Positions 8,622 to 17,114 of a DNA stretch of 64,000 nt are shown here, one piece after another; the first letter of the stretch is position 1; the number at the start of each line of letters is the position of its first letter. The notes under the pieces were generated by a model. That model worked only from the letters and a program-made list of their open reading frames with translations. It did not search any database and was not told the origin of the DNA. A program made the position numbers and the translations under genes. Location: the NCBI GenBank assembly GCA_910574455.1, contig CAJSYZ010000003.1, forward strand, positions 310,001 through 374,000, in the 5' to 3' direction. This DNA comes from Trichaptum fuscoviolaceum (Eukaryota > Basidiomycota > Agaricomycetes > Hymenochaetales > Trichaptaceae).

Positions 8622-9117
8622 CTAGAAGGGGGATGGGAGTTCCTTCGCGTTTGATCTCTTGTTTGATCGGAGGGGGAGGGGGTGTATGCTGTTCCTGGAT
8701 CCTTTGAGTAACAGGTGTTACAGGTGGTAATTGCCTGTTATATGTTCCTATTTCGCTTGTCCAATAGTGTTGAGGATCTTCGAAGTTAGATGATGCTGAG
8801 CTAAGATAGGTTTCCCTTGTGAATTCTTGTCCGAGTCGAGGGGCTGAGTATGAAGTAACAAATGGATTGGTTACTATGCTTTCTCGAGCTTCGGATGGGG
8901 GTTCTGCCTTGGTTGTCTGCTCAGTATCGGAGTATTCGAGTTCGGATGGGGTGTGGGGTGGGGTAGAGTTGGTGGGGATGTCTGTGATGCGGATGGGGTC
9001 GAAGATAAAAATCTCCTGCACGTCTTCCAACAATCTTTCCGTATGATTGGCGACTCGTATTAAGACCTTCAGGTTGGGCACTTCCTTGGGTGATCTCTTC
9101 CCTTGAGCTACTTGTTG
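8488..9117 (-). other. Element A pre-gag open frame 1 (no ATG)
   Basis: Open from just after a TAA at 9118-9120 to a TAG at 8488, about 209 codons with no in-frame ATG near the front (the first usable start is GTG at 9081). The product begins VPNLKVLIRVANHTERLLED, then becomes Pro/Thr/Ser-rich and ends in a basic stretch with several RR pairs. Its 3' end overlaps pre-gag frame 2. I do not recognise it. It could be the front of a Gag precursor split by indels, or a separate accessory frame reached by frameshifting. Confidence 0.5.
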
Positions 9118-9669
9118 TTACAACACGAGTGGAGTCTCCTAACTCTCTTCTCGAGTGCTCGTCCGGTATGCTACTTCGGTTCGCTGGATAACAACTTCCT
9201 GTTGTGTTCACCGGTATTTCTGTCGTCAACGAGTGAAGCTAATGTCTCTCTGGATCTTCGCTATATGCGTCTAGCAGTTTCACTAGGTGGATCGGACCGT
9301 TCCTCTGCTTGCTTTCTTCTCTTCAAGTTACCTGGGCTGGCTCTGCTTTCTGATCGGGTCGCGAACCTCAAATCCCGCTTACACCAACCTTAATGTAACA
9401 AGGACCGTTAATTCTGGGCGTGAACCTGCTTAATGCTTTGGGTCTGTTTCGAGCGTCTGTGTAGTTGAATACACAACACAAGTTATGTGTCAATCGTATG
9501 TCGTTCAAGTTCTTTCTTTCCTACTTTGAAAGGTTAGCAATCAATGGCCAGTTGTTCACTTACTTTGAAAGTATTCCGGATTAGTTCTTGTAGGGTGGAT
9601 TGTTTAATTCCGATGGTGGAAAGTGGAGTCAAGTGCAATAGTCTTGGCTGCTTTCCAGGTTATGGAAAG
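9118..9669 (-). other. Element A leader between PBS and first open frame
   Basis: About 550 bases between the primer-binding site and the first long minus-strand frame. I see no convincing ATG-started coding region. A short minus-strand frame at 8921-9229 has only a TTG start. The stretch may be an untranslated leader with packaging signals, but nothing specific is visible. Confidence 0.5.
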
Positions 9670-9680
9670 AAGTCAATCCT
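9670..9680 (-). promoter_or_regulatory. Element A primer-binding site (self-priming type)
   Basis: Three bases inside the 5' LTR the minus strand reads AGGATTGACTT. This is the exact reverse complement of AAGTCAATCCT in the same LTR (9855-9865), just downstream of the TATA box where the transcript should start. No tRNA-like TGG primer site was seen. This is the arrangement known for Tf1, where the mRNA 5' end folds back as primer. Confidence 0.8.
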
Positions 9681-9683
9681 AAT

Positions 9684-10228
9684 TGTTACGTTCACGGCTT
9701 CGGAAGACTTATCACGGAAATGATAAGTGACAAAAGCGTTGTTTGTGAACAAACAAGTGGTGAGATAAGAGTGGGCGCTTTAACGAGGCTCTCTTAAGCT
9801 CGGAAGTCCGTGGGTGAACAGAGTCTTTGGCACGATGGTGTGAAAGACTATAGGAGGATTGACTTAAGTGTCATCCAAAGGCCTATGTACGGGGTTTATA
9901 TACTACAGAGGGAGAAACATAAATAGAACGCGCTTCTGGGGCTAGCTGGGGCTAACTGGGGCTAACTGGGGCTAACTGGGGCTAACTAGGGCTAACTGTG
10001 AAACAGGGGAAATGGGGCTAACTGGGGCTACGTAGGGCTAACTGGGGCTATGGTAAAGCGAAGGGGCAAAGGAAACAAAGAGGCAGTAAAAGGGGGCTAC
10101 CTGGGGCACCGAAGGTTAAAGGTAAAAAGGTTAAATGGTAAAGTCCGAGAGACAAAGGTAAGCGTAGCCTAATCGGGTTACGTGAGGTAAACAAAGGTAA
10201 ACATGGTCCGTATGCTTGATGCATAACA
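9684..10228 (-). repeat. 5' LTR of element A (545 bp)
   Basis: Read on the minus strand it begins TGTTATGCATCAAG and ends CGTGAACGTAACA, the TG...CA ends expected of an LTR. Its start and last third match the 3' LTR of element B (13647-14188). A TATA-like box (TAGTATATAAA on the minus strand, near 9896-9905) lies about 40 nt upstream of the putative self-primer AAGTCAATCCT (9855-9865). The U3 core holds 10-bp tandem repeats (9936-10054) that are absent from the B LTR. Confidence 0.88.
9936..10054. repeat. 10-bp tandem repeat in the element A U3
   Basis: The plus strand shows about nine copies of a GCTAACTGGG unit, the later ones imperfect and interrupted. They lie in the U3 of the A LTR, upstream of its TATA box, so they could act as promoter elements or be neutral slippage. 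Confidence 0.85.
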
Positions 10229-10230
10229 GA

Positions 10231-11076
10231 CCCCAATTTGCATCAACACTATTCAGACAGCTATGCCGCTTACTGCACATCAAGCAGGCTATGTCTACAG
10301 CATATCACCCACAAACTGATGGACAAGCAGAACGAACGAACCAGGAGATCGAAGCATACTTCCGAATTTACGCAGCAAACCACCCCCAACATTGGTCACG
10401 ATACATACCAATGATGGAATTCACTCACAACAATCGCAAGCATTCCACCACAGAGCAGACCCCTTTCCGATTACTCATGGGATACGACCCAACATCATTT
10501 CCTACGGAAAAATCCGAGATCGACAGTAACATCCCCACACTCCAAACTCGCTTAATCAAGATATTGGAACTCCGAACCGAAGCCGAAGCAGCTCTAACTC
10601 TCGCACAAGAATTCCAGCGTGAGACACAGGAATCACACTTCCAGCCCTTGGAAGAAGGACAAAGTGTATGGTTAGAAGCCAGGAACCTCAGACGCACCAG
10701 ACTACCCTCGAAATTCCAATCTAAACGAGAAGGACCCTTTACAATCATCAAGAAGCTCAGGGACAATGTCTATCAACTCGATCTTCCAGAGCATTGGAAA
10801 ATACACCCAGTATTTCATGCTTCTCTTCTCACTCCCCACAAGGAAACGGACGAACATGGACCATCTTACACACGACCACCACCTGACCTTATTGAAGGAG
10901 AAGAAGAATTTGAAGTCGAAGCGATACTCAATCACCGAGGACCACCAAGGAAACGCGAATATCTCGTCAAATGGCTAGGATACCCGACATCAGAGAACCA
11001 ATGGATATTGGAACAATCACTGGAGAATACTCAGGAACTTCTATCGGAATACAAGAAGGCACACCGGATCAAATGA
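10231..11076 (+). pseudogene. pol: Element B Pol, C-terminal part (integrase-chromodomain)
   Basis: 282 codons without interruption, starting at PQFAS of the integrase core. It contains HPQTDGQAERTNQE with the catalytic Glu, the GPFTIIKKLRDNVYQL region typical of the integrase C-terminal part, and a chromodomain (FEVEAILNHRG...YLVKWLGYPTSENQW). Upstream codons were separated by the insertion of A; the first codons of the frame at 10216-10230 are LTR sequence. The frame itself has no stops, so B was probably intact before A landed. Confidence 0.9.
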
Positions 11077-11121
11077 CCTCCCGGTCATCTGTCCAATTAC
11101 CCCATCCGGAACAAGTACACT

Positions 11122-11532
11122 ATGCCATCTGTCAAAATCCTCCGATACTCCGAGTGTAATCTCAACTACCACCCGGAATCTAGACAACCCCAGAAGTATT
11201 TCATCGAACCCAGAAGCTCCCCTACCCACCAGGCCATGATCAAACCAGCCGATCTCGCTAACGTTTGTGCATACATCCTCTCACTTGACATCCGCCCTGA
11301 AGTCAAGGATCTTGCGGAACTACTCCTTATCGAAGCATTCAAACGCATCGACCAAGGCCCAGGACCCTATCAGCCTTTCAACCAACGCTTCGTGTTCTCA
11401 CACGCATATCGAAGAGACACCCCGGAAATTTCAGTACGATATGGGCCGCACAATCAGTTCATTATCACATCAACGCCGCAATATCAACCACCGCCGCCCT
11501 ACTCCGATACCATCTCCACAACCCCTTCGTAA
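11122..11532 (+). CDS. Element B ORF alpha (post-pol, unknown)
   Basis: 136 codons from ATG, 45 bases after the pol stop. Two predicted helices (PADLANVCAYILSLDIRP, then LAELLLIEAFKRI) precede YGPHNQFIITS, the segment shared with element A alpha. The tail is Pro/Ser-rich. The end overlaps ORF beta by 92 bases in the +1 phase, as in A. Function unknown. Confidence 0.65.
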   Translation: MPSVKILRYSECNLNYHPESRQPQKYFIEPRSSPTHQAMIKPADLANVCAYILSLDIRPEVKDLAELLLIEAFKRIDQGPGPYQPFNQRFVFSHAYRRDTPEISVRYGPHNQFIITSTPQYQPPPPYSDTISTTPS

Positions 11533-12058
11533 TGACCCTCCCCCTCCCACAGAAATAAGCAAAGAACAAATTCTTAACAACCTTCGCACACTAGCAGCAG
11601 AAACTCCGACCAACCGTCAACCCACACTCATTTTCCACCTATTCAATTTCATTCATCAACAGGAAGAACCCAACACTCCACCGCTCAATCACCTCATCAA
11701 TTTCATCGATACTCTTCTTACCCACGCGACTCCATTACACCAGGCACACCTTTCGATAGGACTCTATATACTAATTCAAATGGTCAAGTCAAATGACCTC
11801 GAAGGATCTGTACAACTTCCAAACGGATTTAGATTCATTCACAGGCAACCGGCACCCGCTCGAACTTCTAGCTCCAACAGTTCCACATCCCCTCCGCCCT
11901 TGGAACCCTTTTCTCCTGCATATAGCCCGACCACCTCCACGGAATCCCTGACCAGTCACACCACAGACAACCCCGATTCTGACAAAGAGAATATCCCCAC
12001 TCGACATGCCATTCAACTTCGACACCCCCAATCCAACATTCGAAGTCCCTCCCTTTGA
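11441..12058 (+). CDS. Element B ORF beta (post-pol, unknown)
   Basis: 205 codons from ATG at 11441 (MGRTISSLSHQRR). The open frame continues upstream to 11267, but this ATG sits at the point equivalent to the A copy start. Helical core with HLFNFIH and PLNHLINFIDTLL, then a Ser/Pro linker with LEPFSP, also seen in A. The end overlaps gamma. No recognised family. Confidence 0.65.
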   Translation: MGRTISSLSHQRRNINHRRPTPIPSPQPLRNDPPPPTEISKEQILNNLRTLAAETPTNRQPTLIFHLFNFIHQQEEPNTPPLNHLINFIDTLLTHATPLHQAHLSIGLYILIQMVKSNDLEGSVQLPNGFRFIHRQPAPARTSSSNSSTSPPPLEPFSPAYSPTTSTESLTSHTTDNPDSDKENIPTRHAIQLRHPQSNIRSPSL

Positions 12059-12557
12059 CGCCGAGGAACACCTTGCCGCCACTGACCCCGGACCCTTACT
12101 ACCTGTTGAGGATATTGATCCCCTCTGGGTAACAGGCTGGGGCAATCACGCAAATGACTGGCACAATGGCATATGGCACCCGCAACTGACACCCGTCCAC
12201 CCCGAGAACGACTACCCCTCTCCCCCTCCCTCTCCTACACTTCCCCCTTTGAGTCCTCTCGACCTTGTCCGAGAGTATATCTTTGACCCGGCCCACACTG
12301 ATCTCGTCAACATCCGCCGCCTCAAGACTCTCAACCCCCACCCCCAGCTCACCACTCTAGTCCTCCGCCGCACCTTCTTCACCCCTGAATACGCCGTCCC
12401 GATTCTACAAGCCCTCCACATCCTCCTCGAGCTCCCTTACGTCCCCTGGATAGGCCGCCGCATCCGCCACGCAGGAACAGCGCAGCAACACTTTGTGGCG
12501 TACGACAAAGACCCGATCTGCATATGCAAGTGTTGCAGGTACTGCCCGGTTCACTAG
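12006..12557 (+). CDS. Element B ORF gamma (post-pol, Cys-rich C-terminus)
   Basis: 183 codons from ATG, overlapping the end of beta by about 50 bases in the +1 phase. After a Pro-rich front it has DLVREYIFDP, LVLRRTFFTPEYA and GRRIRHAG. It ends CICKCCRYCPVH, eight residues or fewer from the stop, like the A copy. The C-terminal 100 residues are the best conserved part of the module. Confidence 0.72.
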   Translation: MPFNFDTPNPTFEVPPFDAEEHLAATDPGPLLPVEDIDPLWVTGWGNHANDWHNGIWHPQLTPVHPENDYPSPPPSPTLPPLSPLDLVREYIFDPAHTDLVNIRRLKTLNPHPQLTTLVLRRTFFTPEYAVPILQALHILLELPYVPWIGRRIRHAGTAQQHFVAYDKDPICICKCCRYCPVH

Positions 12558-12568
12558 AACTAGTCCCC

Positions 12569-13480
12569 ATGCCCGCTACTCGCAACACCCGGCACGGACT
12601 CTCTGGTCGCCTCTATTACACTTCGACACAGAAACGAGTGCACCCAAACCGACAGAGATACAGAGAAGGCCAACTCCTCCCCCCTCTATGCGACCAACTC
12701 CTCCCCGGACTCCCCTTCATCCAGACCTCGCAGACCCGTCGACAGTGTGCAGCCGCTCTTCTCCACAACGGCAAACTTCGCGACCTCACCAAGAATACCA
12801 GCATCAGTCCACTCCCGCACATCGTCTACACTACGCAACAGATGTATGGCCACTTGTGCAAAATGCTTGATATCTTGGAGAACAACCGACTCAGGAAGCA
12901 GAAGATTGATTCTTATGAGTATCAGGAGCTAGTACATCGCATGAATCAAGTTCTTATTACTCAACTCGAGAACCAGTTCACCAAGTACGAATTCGAGCGC
13001 CTCCTCTCATCGGAAATCAAAGATGGACAGGTACACTTACCAGATGACCCGGAACCACAGCCTATGACGACTCCCTCCCCTCTCGAGCTACCCCCGCTGG
13101 CTGCGTCCGATGCATACCATGAGCAAGCGCATGTGCCGATCTTCGACCTCGATCGACTCAGCAACTTCGAATCCGCTCCGCCATTGCCCAGCCCTCGTCA
13201 ACAGCTCCACTTACCGACAGAGGAAGAACTTCAGGTGATCAATCAGCAAGCCCAGGACGTTCCCCTTCCTGAACTACCTCACATGACTCCGCCCAACGTC
13301 GTTATCCAACCATCTTCGCCAGTTTATGTGGTCAACACTCCCCGATCCGAGGACTTTACTTCGCCCGAGACATATGCCCCCATCGACTGGACTAATCCAC
13401 AGTCTGTTTCTTTATATCATACCTTCCTTAATAACTTTAATTTTTCGCAGACGATTTCATCCAATGTACCCAGCGCTTAA
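12569..13480 (+). CDS. Element B ORF delta (post-pol, unknown)
   Basis: 303 codons from ATG at 12569 (MPATRNTRHGL), just after the gamma stop; the frame is open a little further upstream to 12524. An N-terminal region with TRRQCAAALLHNG and a helical part (YEYQELVHRMNQVLITQLE, then FTKYEFERLLSS) is followed by an acidic, Pro-rich half with PVYVVNTPR, which matches PPYVVHTPR in A. No metal-binding or catalytic motif seen. It is the last gene before the 3' LTR. Confidence 0.72.
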   Translation: MPATRNTRHGLSGRLYYTSTQKRVHPNRQRYREGQLLPPLCDQLLPGLPFIQTSQTRRQCAAALLHNGKLRDLTKNTSISPLPHIVYTTQQMYGHLCKMLDILENNRLRKQKIDSYEYQELVHRMNQVLITQLENQFTKYEFERLLSSEIKDGQVHLPDDPEPQPMTTPSPLELPPLAASDAYHEQAHVPIFDLDRLSNFESAPPLPSPRQQLHLPTEEELQVINQQAQDVPLPELPHMTPPNVVIQPSSPVYVVNTPRSEDFTSPETYAPIDWTNPQSVSLYHTFLNNFNFSQTISSNVPSA

Positions 13481-13646
13481 CCCCCTTATTGGTCTTAACT
13501 TGACCCTATAGCGACTGATATTTATCTCTCTGTTACGCTTTTACTTATTGATCTTAACTTGATCCTATAGCGTTGTACCTTTCTTTGAAATTCTCGCATT
13601 CGCATTCTTATGCTACTACGGAATTTCAATCTTAGTGACAGGGTAT
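13481..13646 (+). repeat. Element B 3' untranslated stretch with direct repeat
   Basis: Between delta and the 3' LTR a segment of the form CTTATTGRTCTTAACTTGA followed by YCCTATAGCG occurs twice (near 13483 and 13543), about 60 bases apart. A clear polypurine tract before the LTR is not obvious (GTGACAGGGTAT). Confidence 0.65.
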
Positions 13647-14188
13647 TGTTACGCATCAAGCTGCTTACCCTTGTTTACACATTGTTTATGTTCCCCCCCC
13701 CTCATCTTGTTCTCTCACCCTTTCTACCTGCATGTGCGTACACACATTGCATCATTCTTTCATTATCGACTCCACACTCCGATGGCTCCACTTGCTCCGA
13801 GAGCCCCAGGACCTTCCACTCCGATGATACATCATTCTACTCCACTCTACTCCACCTATGTTCCGATCTGACATCATCCTCCATTAATTAGAGCCACTAT
13901 GACGGACTCACTCCACTTCTGACCCGCGATGATGTAGTTTCATTCCTTGCTCCACTCTACTGTTCTCTGTAGTATATAAGGCCATGTACATAGCGCCCCA
14001 GGATGACACTTAAGTCAATCCTCCTATAGTCTTTTACAATCACGTACCAAAGACTCTGTTCACCCACGACTTCCGGTATAGAGACCCTCACAAAGCGGAC
14101 CCTCTATACTGTACTTGCTACTTCACCCAACAACGCTTTGGTCACTTATCATTTCCGTGATAAGTCCATCGAAGCCGTGAACGTAACA
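13647..14188 (+). repeat. 3' LTR of element B (542 bp)
   Basis: Begins TGTTACGCATCAAG and ends GTGAACGTAACA. It shares its first about 35 bases and its TATA/R/U5 third (GTAGTATATAA, then GACACTTAAGTCAATCCTCC) with the LTR of A. Most of U3 is unrelated to A. Confidence 0.88.
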
Positions 14189-15250
14189 TCGTTGGTAATC
14201 GACTACCATGCGCAAGGTTCCGTCCTTCTTCTTGATAAAGAAGACGGGAGCCGCTGCAGGGGATTTCGAAGGTCGTATGTACCCTTTGCGCAGGTTTTCG
14301 TCAACGAATTCGCAAAGGGCGTCGCGTTCGGCTGGGGCCAAGGGATAGATTTTGCTGTACGGGGGAACCTTCCCGGGTTCTAAATCTATGGCGTGATCAT
14401 ACGGCTTGCGCAGTGGAAGCCTTTCGGATTCAACTTTCGAGAAAACGTCGGCAAACTCACGAAATTCGGGGGGAACTAGTTCCTCGAAGGTTTTCTCGCC
14501 TTCCTTCACCGCTGACTTCTCAGCGATGGCCTGGGAGTGGGTGTACGAGGCGGCAATTTTGTACGCGAAATGGTCGTCCGTCGTGACGAAGTAGGATTCG
14601 GCGTCGTGGTACTGGTCCCAATATTTTTCTGAGTACCGAAATCCCGGTGGGACAGCTTCCCATTCGGCCTGGGTCCTGTCGGGCCCCCAGGGGGTCTCGA
14701 CTTCTTCTGCTATGGCGAGGCGGGGAAGCGGGACCAGGCGTTGCTGGTTGTCACAATGGGGCGGGCAGCGGTTGAGATCGACCACATCGTTGGTCCAGTC
14801 AATGGTTGGGTTATGGTGCCGCAACCAGTCGATCCCCATGATAATATCGTCGTCGCCAATATCCGCGACGGCCATGGTCAATTGTTCTAAGTGTCCCTTC
14901 ATCTCGACGTTGAGGACTACTTCCTTGGTGATGCGTCCAATCGCGTTCGGGGAATTGTCCGCGTTGCGCAAAAGTATCGGGATTACCAAGTCCCGGGTCT
15001 GGAGTCCGTGTCGCGAAACGTAGCGGGAATTTATGAAAGTTCCCGACGCACTGCTGTCTAACATTACTGTGGCTAAGGCATCCATCTTTCCGTCGCTAAC
15101 CTGTACCGGGAACTTCAAATGTCGTCGAAGACGACGGTCTATTGTAGAGATGGTTAAATACAAGGGACCATTATTAAGAGAGTTCTTTGGCCGCAAGGGC
15201 GGTTGGGTCATATAGGGCGCGACTGAGCAATACGACCCTACTGAAAATCC
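14189..15250 (-). pseudogene. pol: Element C Pol, N-terminal part (protease, start of RT)
   Basis: Starts in the -1 phase at the slippery site at 15244-15250. It encodes a retropepsin-type protease region with MLDSSASGTF, where E and F have MLDSGASGTF. The Gly-to-Ser change hits the active-site D-S-G and would be expected to harm the protease. It continues through the linker to RT start motifs (SPAAAPVFFIKKKDGTLRM) and is cut at VVDY by element B. Confidence 0.88.
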
Positions 15251-16035
15251 GCTGGGGGCGGGGCTTTGGGATTGTGAACGTTCTTGGCGGCGGGCGTCAT
15301 GGCGGCAAATGCGTTCTGTAGCACGGACTGCTGCACATTCTGGACGTACTGTTCCGCCATACGTTTGAGCGTTTCTTCGAACGACTGGAGCGCGGGGGGC
15401 GATGGGCTCGACGGGGACGTGGATTTCGTAGCCTTTAGGTTTCGGGATGGCGGTCGCGTTGGGCAATCGCTCACCAAATGGTCTTTCTCTCCGCAGTAGT
15501 AGCATAGTCCCTTACTCCTGCGTTCCCGGCGCACCCGGTCAATCTCCATTGCGTTGGGATCCTTCGTCGAGCTTGCGCCCGCAGTCGGGATTGTACGCGG
15601 AGCTGAACTAGTGGTGCCGGGATTGCTTCGGGGCGTAGCTGCTGGCTTTGATACTGGTCCATAGGCGTGTGCGAGCCTTAGCTTCTCGTCCGTCTCGGAA
15701 ACCCAATTGACGTAGGCATTGAATTTCATATCCTTCGCCTCTGTGCTGGCGATGTGCTGGCGAACCTGGTCTTTGAGTCCCTTCCGGAACATGTCGAGGT
15801 AGATGACATCCGTCGTTGCGTCCTTGGGCCACCCGGTGAGGGCTTGGAGGGCACGGAATTGCAACGCAAACTTGGCGACCGTTCCTGTCTGGCGTAGGCG
15901 CATCAGCTTGTCGGCTGCGGCTTTGTCTGCATCGATTTCCCCGTAAGAGGCGCGAAGGGCGGTGAACAGGGCCTCCAGGCTGGCGGCTTCTGGCGGTGTC
16001 GGGATGTCCTGGAGTCGATCTAGAATGGGTCGTGT
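15238..16035 (-). pseudogene. gag: Element C Gag, 5'-truncated
   Basis: Matches residues from RPILDRLQD to the C-terminus of intact Gag in F, including the zinc knuckle CYYCGEKDHLVSDC and the tail ending PPPADFQ. About the first 135 residues of Gag are missing. The open frame continues upstream to 16176 only by chance through foreign sequence. Confidence 0.88.
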
Positions 16036-16470
16036 CGGGATCCCCCAGGACCCCAACATGTCTAAGGCAATCCCGAACCGAACCCGGTATACTGAAACCC
16101 GAATCGCGACCTTGGCTAGATCCCGAATGGATCCCCCGCTCTCTGATCCCGGAAGAACCTCTGCTTCGCCATGCATTCTCCTGCTAAGAGTTCCGCCCCG
16201 CTACGACCTCCTCGCCCCTGCTTGTCCTCGCCCACGTCTCCTCGTCAGTCACCCGCCTCGTCCCCGTGTCTCGATCCATCCCTAGCCCGCCTCGTTGTTC
16301 CCCCGACTCTAGGATGATCCCCCGCTTGCTCCCCGCTCCCGTCATGCTCTGTTCCCCGCTCCAGCGAACCCCGTACCTCGCCATAGTCCCGAAGTCACTC
16401 ACCATAGCCACAGCCATAGCCATAGCCTGCCACAGCCATAGCCATAGCCATAGCTATCCCAGACCTCGTA
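16036..16470. other. Unassigned sequence left of element D
   Basis: Sequence between the broken end of C and element D, rich in TCCCG/CCCGA motifs. No coding pattern recognised. With 22818-23153 it formed one stretch before D inserted. It may be a degenerate LTR or spacer; I cannot tell. Confidence 0.5.
16401..16455. repeat. AGCCAT hexamer tandem repeat
   Basis: Imperfect tandem copies of AGCCAT (with AGCCAC and CTGCCAC variants) over about 55 bases, a simple-sequence array just left of element D. Confidence 0.85.
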
Positions 16471-16475
16471 GGTTC

Positions 16476-17050
16476 TGTCAGGAATCCGCCTCAGGTTATT
16501 TTATTTCTTTTATTTTATTTTATTTTCTTTTACGATCACACTCCGAGTCGGATCCCCGACATGTCCGGTCCGAAACCGGACTTTCTTTGACTCCGATTCT
16601 CTTCCTTTTTGCGTAGGTTACTTGCCTGTATGTTTGCAGGCCGCTGGGACAAGCGCCCTGCAAGCAATTCTCTTTTCTTTCTTTCTTCCGCCACTCCGAC
16701 TCGAACCTCCGCTCTACCGATGCGGGACCCCGACTAGAGCGGGACCCCGAACTCCGACTTACGTCAGCGGTATAGGTCGGACCTAGTCGGATCAGGGTCC
16801 AGTGGCTTGGTACTGTATAGTTTTTGCCTCTGTTCATCAAAACCGCGGATCCCCCTGCGAAGCACTCCACTTTTGGCCTCTTGTAAAGTGCTTCTCAGGT
16901 GATGTGTTTATCTTTAGCTCTGATGTGTAGAATAGCTTAATTGACTTGTAAAGTGCTTCTCAGAGTGAGAACCACCGCTCATTGCGTCCGATCGTCGTCT
17001 GTGTCCGATTCAGGGTCTCGAAAGCGAAGGAACCACTCTAGGTCGTAACA
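16476..17050 (+). repeat. 5' LTR of element D (575 bp)
   Basis: Begins TGTCAGGAATCCG and ends GGTCGTAACA. A TATA-like TGTATAG lies near 16814. The putative primer segment ACTTTTGGCCT is at 16869-16879, inside an inverted repeat (GAAGCACT...AGTGCTTC). A near copy of the downstream arm recurs about 70 bases later. Confidence 0.93.
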
Positions 17051-17052
17051 TT

Positions 17053-17063
17053 AGGCCAAAAGT
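17053..17063 (+). promoter_or_regulatory. Element D primer-binding site (self-priming type)
   Basis: AGGCCAAAAGT starts two bases after the LTR and is the exact reverse complement of ACTTTTGGCCT in the LTR (16869-16879). Confidence 0.85.
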
Positions 17064-17114
17064 TTGTTCTTTCGACGCCCTGCGATTGCACCGACCGATT
17101 TTTGATCCCTCTGA

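Larger units (their letters stand above)
1..10228 (-). mobile_element. Element A: Ty3/gypsy chromovirus with extra ORFs (3' end off window)
   Basis: On the minus strand the order is 5' LTR (9684-10228), self-priming site, a leader, open frames ahead of gag, gag, a -1 slippery site, an intact pol (protease, RT, RNase H, integrase, chromodomain), then four further ORFs (alpha, beta, gamma, delta). The window ends inside delta, so the 3' LTR is not visible. The outer LTR edge at 10228 directly abuts integrase codons of element B on the opposite strand, so A inserted into B. The 5-bp flank on this side is GACCC; the matching copy would lie left of the window. The intact pol and beta/gamma frames argue for a fairly recent copy, although gag is interrupted. 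Confidence 0.9.
10229..14188 (+). mobile_element. Element B: 3' half of a chromovirus related to A
   Basis: Begins inside the integrase core where element A is inserted, and continues through the chromodomain, ORFs alpha to delta and a 3' LTR ending at 14188. The 5' half should lie left of the window, beyond A. The pol protein is clearly homologous to A pol but well diverged. Immediately after the LTR the sequence is pol of element C on the opposite strand, so B inserted into C. Confidence 0.9.
14189..16035 (-). mobile_element. Element C: chromovirus fragment (same family as E and F)
   Basis: Minus-strand remnant with the start of pol and most of gag, near-identical to elements E and F. The pol side is cut by insertion of B at 14188/14189; the rest should lie left of the window. 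The gag side stops at 16035, where homology to E and F ends and an unrelated sequence begins, so the 5' LTR and gag N-terminus are lost. Confidence 0.9.

Noticed and set aside
9103..9393. Plus-strand 96-codon frame in the element A leader
   Set aside because: No similarity or coding pattern recognised; it lies antisense to the leader and pre-gag frame of A.
9936..10054. CRISPR-like array
   Set aside because: Units are contiguous 10-mers without spacers, inside an LTR of a eukaryotic genome.
16520..16870. 116-codon minus-strand frame in both D LTRs (also 22282-22632)
   Set aside because: Its perfect repetition reflects identical LTRs, not protein conservation; there is no recognisable domain and it overlaps promoter and primer signals.
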